A DNA stretch of 64,000 nucleotides, taken from contig NZ_JBIYSM020000013.1 of NCBI RefSeq assembly GCF_044759095.2, forward strand, positions 1 through 64,000. Reading direction: 5' to 3'. The notes below the pieces were generated by a model that searched no databases, was not told the DNA's origin, and saw only the letters and a list, made by a program, of their open reading frames with translations. Within the stretch, counting starts at the first letter, position 1, and every line of letters starts with the position of its first letter. Source of the stretch: JBIYSM02 sp044759095. Lineage in GTDB: Bacteria > Bacillota > Bacilli > Brevibacillales > Brevibacillaceae. Position numbers and translations under genes: made by a program. This document shows positions 8,108 to 16,932 of the stretch, piece by piece.

Positions 8108-9310
8108 TCAGATCGCCCTCTTTTCTTTCAATCGGGACAGAGTCTCCTGGTCAAGCTGAAGCAGTCCTTCCAGTATCTCCGAATTGTGCTGTCCCAGCTC
8201 AGGTCCGATCCAATCCAACCCTCCCGGCGTATCAGACAACTTGGGAACGATGCCTGGGACAAGCACCTGCTCCCCGTCCGGCAACTGAACCGTCTCCAGC
8301 ATCTGCCGCGCCTGGTAATGCGCATCCTCGACGATATCCTCAATGCTGTAGATGGGTCCTACCGGTACAGCCGCTTCGTCCAGACGCCGCTGCGCCTCCT
8401 TGAGCGGGTATTGTTTGGTCCAGTTTTCAATCACCTGGTCGATAAACTCCACGTGTTCAGCACGTCCCTGATTTTCTGCGAAGCGAGGATCTTCTGCCAG
8501 GTCGCTGCGGCCGATCGCCTGCATCAGCCGTTTAAAAATGCTGTCGCCGTTCGCACCGATGACAATGTATTTGCCATCCTGACAGAGATAGGTGTTGGAA
8601 GGGGCGATCCCCGGCAGCGTACTGCCCGTCCGTTCCCGAATCAACCCCTTCAGGTCATACTCGGGGAGAATCCCTTCCAGCAGGCTGAACACGGCTTCGT
8701 ACAGAGCGACATCCACCATCTGCCCTTTTTTCTCCGGATCTTTCTCGCGCGCCTGCAGTGCCATCATCGTACCGATTACCGCGTACAGTCCCGCTGCCAG
8801 ATCTCCGATGGCAATCCCTACACGAACCGGCGGACGATCGGGATAGCCGGTCAGGAAGCGCAGTCCGCCTATCGCTTCAGCGACGCTGCCAAACCCCGGC
8901 TTGCTGCTGTACGGCCCCGTCTGCCCGTATCCCGAGATTCTTGTCATGATCAGACCGGGATTAAGACTCCGCAGTGTATCGTATCCCAATCCCCACTTCT
9001 CCAGCGTACCCGGCCGGAAATTTTCGATGATCACGTCTACCTCTTGAGCCAGGGACCGAACGATCTCTTGTCCTTCCGCGATTCGCATGTCGACCGTGAT
9101 CGACTTTTTGTTGCGGGCCTGGACGTACCACCAAACGGAGGTATTGCCATGCATGGCCCGCCAGTTGCGCAGCGGATCCCCCGCTTCCGGCGTCTCCACC
9201 TTGATTACTTCCGCCCCGAATTCGGCCAGGATTTTTCCTGCAAACGGAGCCGCTACCAGCGTACCCAATTCCAGTACCCGAAGACCCTGCAACGGTTTAT
9301 GTTTGGCCAT
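8108..9310 (-). CDS. Class III (CaiB/BaiF-type) CoA-transferase
   Basis: The protein of 400 residues starts MAKHKPLQGLRVLELGTLVA, shows FGAEVIKVETPEAGDPLR, and has the family aspartate region LLQDG/CQDGKYIVIGANGD with the GFGSVAEAIGG loop. These enzymes move CoA between carboxylic acids through an aspartyl anhydride. The start at 9310 follows AAAGGAGAGG and overlaps the end of the regulator gene by 14 bases; longer readings would run far into that gene. Together with the lyase it can activate and split an imported acid. Confidence 0.88.
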   Translation of the reverse strand: MAKHKPLQGLRVLELGTLVAAPFAGKILAEFGAEVIKVETPEAGDPLRNWRAMHGNTSVWWYVQARNKKSITVDMRIAEGQEIVRSLAQEVDVIIENFRPGTLEKWGLGYDTLRSLNPGLIMTRISGYGQTGPYSSKPGFGSVAEAIGGLRFLTGYPDRPPVRVGIAIGDLAAGLYAVIGTMMALQAREKDPEKKGQMVDVALYEAVFSLLEGILPEYDLKGLIRERTGSTLPGIAPSNTYLCQDGKYIVIGANGDSIFKRLMQAIGRSDLAEDPRFAENQGRAEHVEFIDQVIENWTKQYPLKEAQRRLDEAAVPVGPIYSIEDIVEDAHYQARQMLETVQLPDGEQVLVPGIVPKLSDTPGGLDWIGPELGQHNSEILEGLLQLDQETLSRLKEKRAI

Positions 9311-9989
9311 AAGCCTCTCCTTTCTCGGTAAGTTGTCGGTAGGCATCCATGCAAAGCTGATAATCGCTCCTGATGTGTTTTTCCATCTGCTTGTAGGCCC
9401 TTTCCCCATTCTGTTCGGCAATCGCTTGAAAAATGGCCTCGTGCTCCGCCATGACGGACTCCGGCCGCTTTGGATCCACCTGCAGAATCGCGTTTCGGTA
9501 AAAGGAGATCAGCACCTTGAGATCTTTCATCATTTTCATGAGATAAGGGTTTTGGCTCCCTTCTGCGATCAGTTGGTGAAACGCAAAGTTCAGCTCGTGA
9601 ATCTGCATCGCATCCTGTTGATAGGAGAGAACTTTCACCTTCTCCATCATTTCACGAAGCCTGGAAACGTCTTCGTCCGACCGGCGTTCCGCGGCGTACC
9701 GGGCTGCGGCCGGTTCCAGGCTGAGACGGCACTCGTACAAATGCGTAAAATCCTGGAACGTCGGCTTGTAAACGGTTACACCACCCTGCATGTTTACGAC
9801 GACCAGGCCGTCCTTTTCCAACCGCCGAATCGCTTCTCGTATCGGGCTGCGGCTGACCCCCGTCTCCTCCACGATCCTCTCTTCAACCAGTCTTTGCCCG
9901 GGTGTCAAACCGCCGATCAGGATCTTCTCCCGCAAATACTCGTAGACCTGGGACGAAAGTGTTTCGTTTCGCTTAATCACGTTTTTCAT
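9297..9989 (-). CDS. GntR-family regulator, FadR/FCD type
   Basis: An N-terminal winged helix (residues about 5-70, with VEERIVEETGVSRSPIREAIRRLEKDGLV split across the recognition region) is followed by an all-helical FCD domain that normally binds a carboxylic acid and a metal. Start 9989 (MKNVIKRNETLSSQ) has AAGGAA at the right distance. It is the first gene of the TRAP/CoA operon, and palindromic GAATAC-type sites lie just upstream, so autoregulated control of the operon by the imported acid is likely. Confidence 0.88.
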   Translation of the reverse strand: MKNVIKRNETLSSQVYEYLREKILIGGLTPGQRLVEERIVEETGVSRSPIREAIRRLEKDGLVVVNMQGGVTVYKPTFQDFTHLYECRLSLEPAAARYAAERRSDEDVSRLREMMEKVKVLSYQQDAMQIHELNFAFHQLIAEGSQNPYLMKMMKDLKVLISFYRNAILQVDPKRPESVMAEHEAIFQAIAEQNGERAYKQMEKHIRSDYQLCMDAYRQLTEKGEAYGQT

Positions 9990-10013
9990 GCCGTTCATTT
10001 CCTTCCAGAATAG

Positions 10014-10026
10014 GAATACTGTATTC
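10014..10026. promoter_or_regulatory. Palindromic operator candidate before gntR
   Basis: GAATACTGTATTC is a perfect 6-1-6 palindrome 25 bases before the gntR start. A second GAATAC half-site occurs at 10064-10069. The ATAC-N-GTAT core resembles operators of FCD-type GntR proteins. Binding is inferred. Confidence 0.6.
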
Positions 10027-10083
10027 TGTATGCAAAACAATACCTAAATATTAAATCGATTCAGAATACAATGTCAACGATCT

Positions 10084-10368
10084 GATTTTACAAAAAAGGA
10101 GATTACCCTTGCTTTTCTTGGGTTTCCCGGAACGTCCGAGACAGAGGTGGAGCTGATCCATGGATACAATGCAGGGCTGCCTGAAGAAGGAAAGGTGCAT
10201 CACATCGCCTTTAGCGTGGACAATCTGGACGAGGAAATCCAACGTCTGAAACAGTTGGACATCCCACTGCTCGATGACAAGCCGACTACACTGCCGAATG
10301 GATCCCGCTACATCTTTTTCACCGGCCCGGACGGCGAGCGGCTGGAGTTTTTCGAAAGCACCCGTTGA
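10084..10368 (+). pseudogene. 5'-truncated VOC/glyoxalase-family gene
   Basis: The frame reads AFLGFPGTSETEVELIHGYN and on to FFTGPDGERLEFFES, which is the C-terminal two thirds of a VOC metalloenzyme of about 125 residues, with HHIAFSV carrying a metal ligand. The N-terminal 40-45 residues with the first metal ligand are absent. Upstream sequence turns directly into the gntR promoter region. No in-frame start with a ribosome site exists before GTG at 10147. A terminator shared with the MFS gene follows. I read this as a deletion remnant. Confidence 0.75.
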
Positions 10369-10378
10369 AGCAAAAAGC

Positions 10379-10409
10379 AACGACCCTGCTCCTTTAAGCA
10401 GGGTCGTTT
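10379..10409. terminator. Bidirectional terminator
   Basis: AACGACCCTGC/GCAGGGTCGTT forms an 11-bp stem between the convergent VOC remnant and MFS gene; the minus side ends in GCTTTTT. Confidence 0.85.
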
Positions 10410-11587
10410 GACATATCCCCGACGTTCTTGCGAATAAACCAGGCAGCAGCCAGAAGCAGACAACCCAGCGACGCGTAGAGCAACCGGTCACCGGCCCAGG
10501 CGTGAAGCAGGCTTCCTGCCAGCGGCCCCAGTGACGCACCCGTAAAGCGAACGAAATTGTACACACCCATAGCCGTCGCCTTTTCCCGCTGAAACAGCGA
10601 TATTAACAGCGTAGACTGGGCCGGCAGGCTGCTGCCGAGCAATACGCCGTACGCCAGTAAAAAGGCGATGAGAGCAGGGATGCTCAACGCGTGCATCTGC
10701 AGCATCATCCAAAACAGGAAGACAGCCGCTCCAATGGCAATGGAACTGAAGCTGAGAATCCGCTGGTGGCTCCAGACCCTCTGCCATTTGCCTCCCAGAT
10801 ACGTTCCCAATACGATCCCCGCTGTCAATGGAACAAAAAACAATCCTTTCACAGCAAGCGGAATCTGAAACAGGTCGGTCAGCAATTGAGGCAGAAAGAC
10901 CAAAAACACGTAGTAGCCGTAAAATTGAAAGAATCCCAAGAATAATATGGCAAATGCCGACCGATGGCGGACGATGGCGGCGAAGGTGGCGGGCGTAATT
11001 TTAACCGGAACAATTCCCTCCCGGAGGGTCTCCGGCAGCACTGTCCGATTGTACCCGAACACGAGCAGCCCGGCTATCGCCAACACCAGAAACAGCCACT
11101 GCCAGTCAAAAAAGGCGGACAAGAAGCTGCCGATGACAGGCCCCAGCACAGGTCCGAGAAACACCATCGACTGATAGGTGCTCATCGCCTGTCCCCGCTC
11201 ATTAAGCGGGTAGATATCCCCAATCACTGCCGCTGCGACGACAGAGCCGGTACTAATGCCCAGCGCCTGAATGACCCTGCCTGCCAGAAACATGGAGATG
11301 GACGAAGAGAAAAAACAGATCAGCGAACCGGTGACGAACAGAATCAATCCCGGCAGCAGTGTGGCCCTGCGCCCTTTTGTATCAGCCAACGGACCTACGA
11401 GGAACTGGCTGGCGGCCAGGATCAACGTAAACAGGGAGATGGTCAGGTTGACGAGAAAGGCACTGGCCTGAAAATCATGTCCGATTGCCTGCAAACTCGG
11501 AGTGTACACCGTTTGGGTAAACGGTCCGAGAAAAGCGGCAACGGCCAGTCCGAACAAAATCTTGCTGGCTTTTCCTTTTGGCCACAT
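10394..11587 (-). CDS. MFS drug-resistance transporter, Bcr/CflA-like
   Basis: The 397-residue protein has about 12 membrane spans. The motif GPLADTKGRRATLLPG between spans 2 and 3 is the MFS motif A, and GPVLGPVIGSFLS in span 5 is the antiporter motif C of 12- and 14-span drug exporters. It is divergent from a Crp/Fnr regulator with 120 bases between the starts, so that regulator may control it. The substrate is unknown. Confidence 0.88.
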   Translation of the reverse strand: MWPKGKASKILFGLAVAAFLGPFTQTVYTPSLQAIGHDFQASAFLVNLTISLFTLILAASQFLVGPLADTKGRRATLLPGLILFVTGSLICFFSSSISMFLAGRVIQALGISTGSVVAAAVIGDIYPLNERGQAMSTYQSMVFLGPVLGPVIGSFLSAFFDWQWLFLVLAIAGLLVFGYNRTVLPETLREGIVPVKITPATFAAIVRHRSAFAILFLGFFQFYGYYVFLVFLPQLLTDLFQIPLAVKGLFFVPLTAGIVLGTYLGGKWQRVWSHQRILSFSSIAIGAAVFLFWMMLQMHALSIPALIAFLLAYGVLLGSSLPAQSTLLISLFQREKATAMGVYNFVRFTGASLGPLAGSLLHAWAGDRLLYASLGCLLLAAAWFIRKNVGDMSNDPA

Positions 11588-11707
11588 GACAATCCTTCTT
11601 TCTTCCGAAACGTGACACTAACTTTACATTGTAACACAAAAAAATACGCTCCTTGCAATGAGGGGCATTTTCCAGTACCATCGCAGTCAAAGAAGAGGTG
11701 AATTCCA

Positions 11708-12208
11708 GTGATTTTGCACAAGGGGGAAATTCTTTTTCGCCAGGGAGAAACCGGTCCCCTCTATCTCATCAAGTCAGGGCTGTTTAAAGTGGTGCGCTTG
11801 AAGGAGAACGGCGGTGAGCTTATGTTTAACATCCTGGTGCCCGGAGAAATGATTCCGCACCACTCCCTTCTCTCTCCGAAAGAGTACCATGGAACCGCGG
11901 TGGCCCTGGTGACGAGCGAGGTGGACGTGATCGAACCAAGAGGGTGGTACCGGTCGCTGGAGGAAAATCCGATTCGATATCGGGACATTGCGATCCAGCT
12001 GCAGTCCAAACTGCGTCTGATGCAGCAGCGAATTGACCAGCTGACTGCCGCCTCCCCTGCCGATAAAATGGAGCTGTTTGCCCAGTGGTTTCGACAGTAT
12101 GTGGGAGACTATTCCCTTTCGGAGTTACTGACTCAGGAAGAAATCGGCCAGTTTATCGGCCTTCGACGGGAAACCGTCAATCGGCTGTTGAAGGGAAAAC
12201 GGCTGTAA
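11708..12208 (+). CDS. Crp/Fnr-family transcriptional regulator
   Basis: The 166-residue protein has a short cyclic-nucleotide-binding-like barrel (residues about 3-100, LFRQGETGPLYLIKSGLFKVV) and a C-terminal winged helix with LTQEEIGQFIGLRRETVNRL as the recognition region. It lacks cysteines, so no Fnr-type iron-sulfur cluster is expected. It is shorter than most of the family (about 200-230 residues), mainly in the N-terminal domain. GTG start follows GAGGTG. Divergence from the MFS gene suggests local control. Confidence 0.88.
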   Translation: MILHKGEILFRQGETGPLYLIKSGLFKVVRLKENGGELMFNILVPGEMIPHHSLLSPKEYHGTAVALVTSEVDVIEPRGWYRSLEENPIRYRDIAIQLQSKLRLMQQRIDQLTAASPADKMELFAQWFRQYVGDYSLSELLTQEEIGQFIGLRRETVNRLLKGKRL

Positions 12209-12224
12209 AAAAAAGCTTATACAC

Positions 12225-12268
12225 TAAAAAAACCACCATTCCGGTTGTTGGCCAGAATAGTGGTTTTT
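12225..12268. terminator. Bidirectional terminator
   Basis: AAAACCACCATTC pairs with GAATAGTGGTTTTT between the convergent crp-like and hemAT genes, with A/T runs on both sides. Confidence 0.85.
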
Positions 12269-12272
12269 ACGT

Positions 12273-13592
12273 TTACAAGTTGTCAGTAACCTCCGAAAGC
12301 TGGTCGGCGGATACGGCTACCTGGGAGACTGCATGATTAAGCTCCGTCATTACCTTGGAGAAGCTTTCCAGCTCTTCCTGAATCCGATTGCTCTGCTCCT
12401 TGCTCTGGGTAACAGCGGACAGAATTTCCACAAAAAAGAGGTTCGTTTCGTTCATCATCGACGAGCTGGAGACGACGAGGTGTTGAATCTCTCTGACGAT
12501 GACGGACAGATTTTCCGTTTGCGCACTGGTCTTTTCAATCAGCTGGGTTACGCCCGAAACCGATTGCTTGGTCTGTTCCGCCAGCTTGCGAACCTCATCG
12601 GCGACGACCGCAAAACCTCTTCCCTGTTCCCCGGCACGAGCCGCTTCAATAGCGGCGTTCAGCGCCAAGAGGTTCGTTTGTTCGGCAATCGCTGTAACCA
12701 CATCCACAATGCCGCGGATTTTTTGCGAAATCTCCTCCAGGGTTCCCATTTCGGAAGCAATTCGGTTCATACTCTGCTGGATGAGTGCCATCTGTTCCTG
12801 TTGCTGTTCCAGCTTTTCTTTGCCGTCTTCGGAAAGCAGTTGTGCCTTGGAGGAATACGCCGTGCCGTTTTCGGCGAATTTCAGCACTTCCGTCGCCTGG
12901 TTTGTCAGCTGTTGCACGGAAGCGCTGGTTTCCTGCGATACCGCCGCCAGTTCATGAGCCGATTGGTTCAGCACGCCCCGCAATTCATCCTTTTTCCGCT
13001 CTGCCTCCACTCTTTGCCGTTCGTGCTCGTTCTCGTACGCTTCCAGAACAATCTGCTGCTCGATGTTCAAAATTTTCGTTACCGCCTGGATAGCCCGAAC
13101 GAACTCTCTCTTGTCTGCGATCGCCTCGTCGAGAATTTCCACCAGGGACATCAGCAGGTTTTGAAACGCGGACATGTACCACTTCGGCTCCAACCCGATC
13201 CGCAGGTGGATGTGAGCAATCCGATGGCGCTGCTCGATGTAATCGCTGTCGATTTTACCGTTGAACATCTCTGTGATGTGACGGGTCAGCGTCCCCTTTA
13301 ACCGTTCAATCGTGCTGTTTTGGTCGATGATGTCCATCAACAATGGCACTTGCTCTATTTGTTCATAAAAGACCCCAACGATTTTATCAATGTTTTGACT
13401 GACCAGCGGCTGAATCGCCCTGGCCACGGCCAGATCTTCCTGACGAAACTGAATCATGTCCAGTTGTCTGGACAGCTCAGTGTCAACCTTTATCTGTGTT
13501 TGTCCGCCATCGAGGCTGACATCTCCCAACAGAGAGCCTTTCTTGTTCTTGCTTTTTTCCCCAAACCAGGATGCAAACGGAAGTTTACTCAT
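12273..13592 (-). CDS. hemAT: Globin-coupled chemoreceptor (HemAT type)
   Basis: The protein senses oxygen through a heme and signals to the chemotaxis kinase. Residues about 30-175 form a sensor globin; the proximal histidine region is IAHIHLRIGLEPKWYM near residues 125-140. The C-terminal part is an MCP signalling coiled coil with the hairpin tip EQTNLLALNAAIEAARAGEQ. There are no membrane segments, so it is cytoplasmic, like HemAT of Bacillus subtilis (a similar length of about 430 residues). Confidence 0.93.
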   Translation of the reverse strand: MSKLPFASWFGEKSKNKKGSLLGDVSLDGGQTQIKVDTELSRQLDMIQFRQEDLAVARAIQPLVSQNIDKIVGVFYEQIEQVPLLMDIIDQNSTIERLKGTLTRHITEMFNGKIDSDYIEQRHRIAHIHLRIGLEPKWYMSAFQNLLMSLVEILDEAIADKREFVRAIQAVTKILNIEQQIVLEAYENEHERQRVEAERKKDELRGVLNQSAHELAAVSQETSASVQQLTNQATEVLKFAENGTAYSSKAQLLSEDGKEKLEQQQEQMALIQQSMNRIASEMGTLEEISQKIRGIVDVVTAIAEQTNLLALNAAIEAARAGEQGRGFAVVADEVRKLAEQTKQSVSGVTQLIEKTSAQTENLSVIVREIQHLVVSSSSMMNETNLFFVEILSAVTQSKEQSNRIQEELESFSKVMTELNHAVSQVAVSADQLSEVTDNL

Positions 13593-13696
13593 GATGGCTG
13601 CTCCTTTTCTCTTTTTCTATTTACATCGGCTATGTGGGCGAATTCTGTTACAAGGAAATGAGTATGGAAAGCTCATCGCCAATAGGTGGTTCCCGT

Positions 13697-14467
13697 TCAC
13701 TGATCTGCCTTTTGCACTGATACGTCCTGCAGCATCCACTTGTCCTCCTGCCACTTCCATAAAGACGTGACGTAGGCGATTGTATCCGCGTTCGCCACGC
13801 CGGCCACCCGCTGCACTCCCTGCAGTTCGCACACCCCGTCCCGATTTGAGTCTACCGGCTTTAACAGATGGTACGCATTGGGCATGACGCCGGTCGGCTT
13901 CACCAGCTTTTCTTTCCGATAGAGGCCCAATTGATCATACTGCTGCCTTCTGTCGCGCAGATCGATTGTATAGGCCTTGTTTGTCTCCTTCATGGTCAGA
14001 TTCACCTTGTACTTGTCGGCAAACTGGCCGTCAATGGTCAACGGGGGAGGAACCGTCAGCGTCACCGGATTGTCCCCCTTGAGAGAAAAGAGCGAGTAGA
14101 TCACAATACCGCCGCTTCCCCCCGTATCCGCGGAGAGGAGAATCTCGTTTACCTTGCCGCCGGTAAAGTCACAGAACTCCAGTTTGGGCCCATAGCCTCC
14201 TTCAGCGGTAAAGACGGATTGTTTTTGCGTAACAGGGTTATCGACATGTACCAGCAGCGACTGAAAGAATGGACTGGCCTGCTCGAACCGCTTGCCGAGC
14301 AGCTTGACCTGATCGTTTTTCCCGTCCCCTGTTACGTCTACCTCATACCTGCTGATTTCCTCATAACCCGCCGGCTGCTCTGCCAGAGGGTCGGCCAGCA
14401 CCATTCCCGAGCAGTTGAGAACCAGGACAGCCAAGGCAAGCGCTGTCCAGTGATGAGCGAAAAACAC
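13697..14467 (-). CDS. Secreted protein with FG-GAP/VCBS-like motif
   Basis: A signal peptide (VFFAHHWTALALAVLVLNCS then a likely cleavage near VLA-DP) is followed by a region with YEVDVTGDGKNDQVKLLG, a calcium-binding-like DxDGxxD segment typical of FG-GAP or VCBS repeats, and a second one near VDSNRDGVCEL. The GTG at 14467 is chosen because GGAG lies 9 bases upstream; a longer reading to 14566 lacks a site and would put residues before the signal peptide. Function is unknown. The protein is probably exported. Confidence 0.7.
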   Translation of the reverse strand: MFFAHHWTALALAVLVLNCSGMVLADPLAEQPAGYEEISRYEVDVTGDGKNDQVKLLGKRFEQASPFFQSLLVHVDNPVTQKQSVFTAEGGYGPKLEFCDFTGGKVNEILLSADTGGSGGIVIYSLFSLKGDNPVTLTVPPPLTIDGQFADKYKVNLTMKETNKAYTIDLRDRRQQYDQLGLYRKEKLVKPTGVMPNAYHLLKPVDSNRDGVCELQGVQRVAGVANADTIAYVTSLWKWQEDKWMLQDVSVQKADQ

Positions 14468-14529
14468 CTGGATCATCTCCTTCCTGTAATGTTCTTCCAC
14501 TGGTAGTATGTCCGGACAATACGATCGAA

Positions 14530-14559
14530 AGCCCTTCCTCGCACATACAAGGAAGGGCT
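14530..14559. terminator. Bidirectional terminator-like hairpin
   Basis: AGCCCTTCCT/AGGAAGGGCT forms a 10-bp stem 8 bases past the acyl-CoA synthetase stop; the T-run is short. Confidence 0.6.
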
Positions 14560-14566
14560 CTTCCAA

Positions 14567-16504
14567 TTACGACGTCTTGCAGGGCAGAATGTCAATCGCT
14601 GTTGGATTCATCAGGCTGGAGGTATCCCCCAGTGCTTCCCCCAGAAATTTCTGCTTGATCAAGCGGCGCATGATCTTCTGTGTACGCGTCTTCGGCAGGT
14701 CTTTGACGAAGTGGACTTCGCCCGGTTCGTACGGTTTGCCCAACGCAGCGGAGACATGCTGCTTCAGCGCTGTCGGCTCTGCTTCCTGGCCCGGTTTCAA
14801 GACGGCAAAGACGACAATGTCTTCTCCTTTGATCGGATGGGGGATGCCGATGACAGCAGACTCCAGCACTGCCGGATACTGATTGACCACGTCCTCAATC
14901 TCTCCCGGACCGGTTCGTCGGCCGGAGACCTTGATCACGTCGTCTGCCCGCCCCAGGTGGAACCAGAACCCGTCATCATCCACCAGCACCATGTCACCCT
15001 GCCACCACATCTCTGTTCCCAGAGTAAAGTAGGTATCCAGATAGCGCTGCGGATTTTTCCAGAACCCGCGTGTTTGTGCCGGCTGGGGTACGGTAAACAC
15101 GAGGTAGCCGGGCTTGCCGGGCGGGACGGGAAGGCCAAACTCGTCCACGACTCTCGCTCCGACGGCCGGCGTCAGCCCCAGGCAGGTTGGCTTCTGCGGC
15201 TGGACGCAAGTCGACGAGATAATCTCCGCGAACACTTCCGTTCCTCCCGAACCGTTGATAATCGGCGCTCTTCCCCCGGTCCAGGAAAGGTACCAGTTCC
15301 ACGTCTCCTCGTCAATCGGCTCGCCGGTGTGGCCCAAAATCCGCAGGTGCGACAGATCGGCCGCCTGACGGAACGGCTCGGCATAGGTTTTCAAGAGGCG
15401 AAGCGCCGTCGCCGGAGCGCCAAATATGGTAACCTGGTACTTTTGCAAAATCTCGTAGAGACGACCTGGATTGGGGTGCATCGGGCTCCCTTCGTACATC
15501 AGGTAAGGAGCCCCCACCGTGTGCGCGGAAAACAGCGGCAGCTGCCCCATCATCCAGCCGAAGTCGGTGATCATGAACATGATGTCGTCGGGATGCGTAT
15601 CGTAGACGAACATCCCCACTTCTGCGGTCTTCACGGCAATGCCGCCGTGGACGTGCACAATCCCCTTGGGATTTCCGGTCGTTCCGGAAGAATAACTGAC
15701 CATGCAGATTTCTTCCGCCTCTGTTTGCACGGTATCAAACCGGTCTGACGCGGTAGATACCACCTCGCTCCAGCGATGGTCCCGAACGGGCGCGTACATC
15801 GCCTTTTCCCCGAGCCGTTCTGCAACCAGTACGGTTTGCACCGTGCCGACCGACTCCAGCGCCTTGTCGAGGACGTGCTTGAGTAGAACAGGCTGTCCGC
15901 CGCGATAGAAGCCGTCTGCCGTCACCACCGCTTTGGCCTCCACGTCGTTAAGGCGTACGGCAACCGCCTCCGGTCCGAATCCGGAAAACAGCGGAACAGC
16001 GACCGCGCCCGCCTTGTAAATCCCATAGAGGGCAATCACCGTTTCAGCGATCATCGGCATGTAGATGGCGACCCGGTCTCCTCGGCCGACACCCAGGCTA
16101 GTAAGCGCATTGGCAAACCGATTCGCTTCCCGGTACAGATCGGCGAAGCTGTAACGGCGCTCCTCCCCGTTCTCCCCTTCCCACAGCAAGGCAGGACGTT
16201 CCGCTGTCTTTGGGTTGATCGCCCACTTGTCGAGGAAGTTATGCACCAGATTGATCTTGCCGTCCACAAACCACCTGGGCCAGGGCATTCCCTGTGACAG
16301 ATCAAGAATATCGGTGTACGGCTGCGAGAACTCAATTCCGGCAAATCGGACAAAGGCATCCCAAAACCACCGCACATCTTCTTCCGATCGCTTCAGCAGC
16401 GTATCGTAGTCCAAGATGCCCTCCTGATTCATGAAACGTTGCAAATTGCTCTCCTGGATCAGCTTTTCCGACGGTTCCCAGACAACGGAACGAGTACGTG
16501 TCAT
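14567..16504 (-). CDS. Acetyl/acyl-CoA synthetase (AMP-forming)
   Basis: The 645-residue enzyme has an N-terminal ACAS_N region (residues about 45-100), the ATP loop YSSGTTGNPKGIVHVHGG, the adenylate motif region GDMVLVDDDGFW and the C-terminal catalytic lysine in TRTQKIMRRLIKQ. It forms an acyl-adenylate and then the CoA thioester in the cytosol. The usual acetyl-CoA synthetase lysine motif is SGK; here it reads TQK, so the lysine is kept but a lysine-acetylation consensus is altered. The acid could be acetate, propionate or acetoacetate. Confidence 0.85.
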   Translation of the reverse strand: MTRTRSVVWEPSEKLIQESNLQRFMNQEGILDYDTLLKRSEEDVRWFWDAFVRFAGIEFSQPYTDILDLSQGMPWPRWFVDGKINLVHNFLDKWAINPKTAERPALLWEGENGEERRYSFADLYREANRFANALTSLGVGRGDRVAIYMPMIAETVIALYGIYKAGAVAVPLFSGFGPEAVAVRLNDVEAKAVVTADGFYRGGQPVLLKHVLDKALESVGTVQTVLVAERLGEKAMYAPVRDHRWSEVVSTASDRFDTVQTEAEEICMVSYSSGTTGNPKGIVHVHGGIAVKTAEVGMFVYDTHPDDIMFMITDFGWMMGQLPLFSAHTVGAPYLMYEGSPMHPNPGRLYEILQKYQVTIFGAPATALRLLKTYAEPFRQAADLSHLRILGHTGEPIDEETWNWYLSWTGGRAPIINGSGGTEVFAEIISSTCVQPQKPTCLGLTPAVGARVVDEFGLPVPPGKPGYLVFTVPQPAQTRGFWKNPQRYLDTYFTLGTEMWWQGDMVLVDDDGFWFHLGRADDVIKVSGRRTGPGEIEDVVNQYPAVLESAVIGIPHPIKGEDIVVFAVLKPGQEAEPTALKQHVSAALGKPYEPGEVHFVKDLPKTRTQKIMRRLIKQKFLGEALGDTSSLMNPTAIDILPCKTS

Positions 16505-16759
16505 CCCATAACCTCCATTTTCGTGGTATCCAGAAACAATTGAAAGCGATTGCTTGACCTAATTTTCTGATTTATCCTGACGGTTGTCAACCTATGAGGA
16601 GGAGCGGATTCGGGCTGCTTTGCTTTCCGGACCGGAACCTTTTACACTGGGAGGAGAACATGGCAGCTGCTTTCGGGCAAGCAGACAAGTTGACGCTCAT
16701 ACCCTCTCTAGTAGATGCCGCTTCTGCGGCAATCCTGCGAAAGCCTGGAGGCGATGAGC

Positions 16760-16906
16760 GTGAATTCATCCAAGCCGAAGCTGGTCGGCAAGCCCCCCAG
16801 CCGCGAAGCAATGAAGATGGCCTATGAGTACATCATAGCGAACATCCTGCCGCGGATGACGGAAGGAAAAAAAGAAACACCCAAACCCGGGCAGAAGAAT
16901 GAGTAA
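16760..16906 (+). CDS. Small basic protein upstream of corA
   Basis: The frame encodes 48 residues (VNSSKPKLVGKPPSREAMKM and on to PKPGQKNE), with GGAGG 8 bases before the GTG start. It is mostly hydrophilic, with a short amphipathic helix around AYEYIIANILPRM. It ends 26 bases before corA on the same strand and probably shares its transcript. I do not recognise the family. The ribosome binding site and the tight spacing are the main support. Confidence 0.55.
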   Translation: MNSSKPKLVGKPPSREAMKMAYEYIIANILPRMTEGKKETPKPGQKNE

Positions 16907-16932
16907 CCCATCATCATGGTAGGAGAATACAC

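Noticed and set aside
7943..9331. Plus-strand frame of 462 codons opposite the CoA-transferase
   Set aside because: Antisense shadow; the minus-strand protein has clear family motifs and a ribosome site.
10147..10368. Short VOC gene starting at GTG 10147 as a complete gene
   Set aside because: Family homology continues upstream of that codon and the first metal-binding half is missing, so it is a remnant.
16594..16827. 77-codon plus-strand frame upstream of corA
   Set aside because: It overlaps the better supported 48-codon frame in another phase and its composition is not protein-like.
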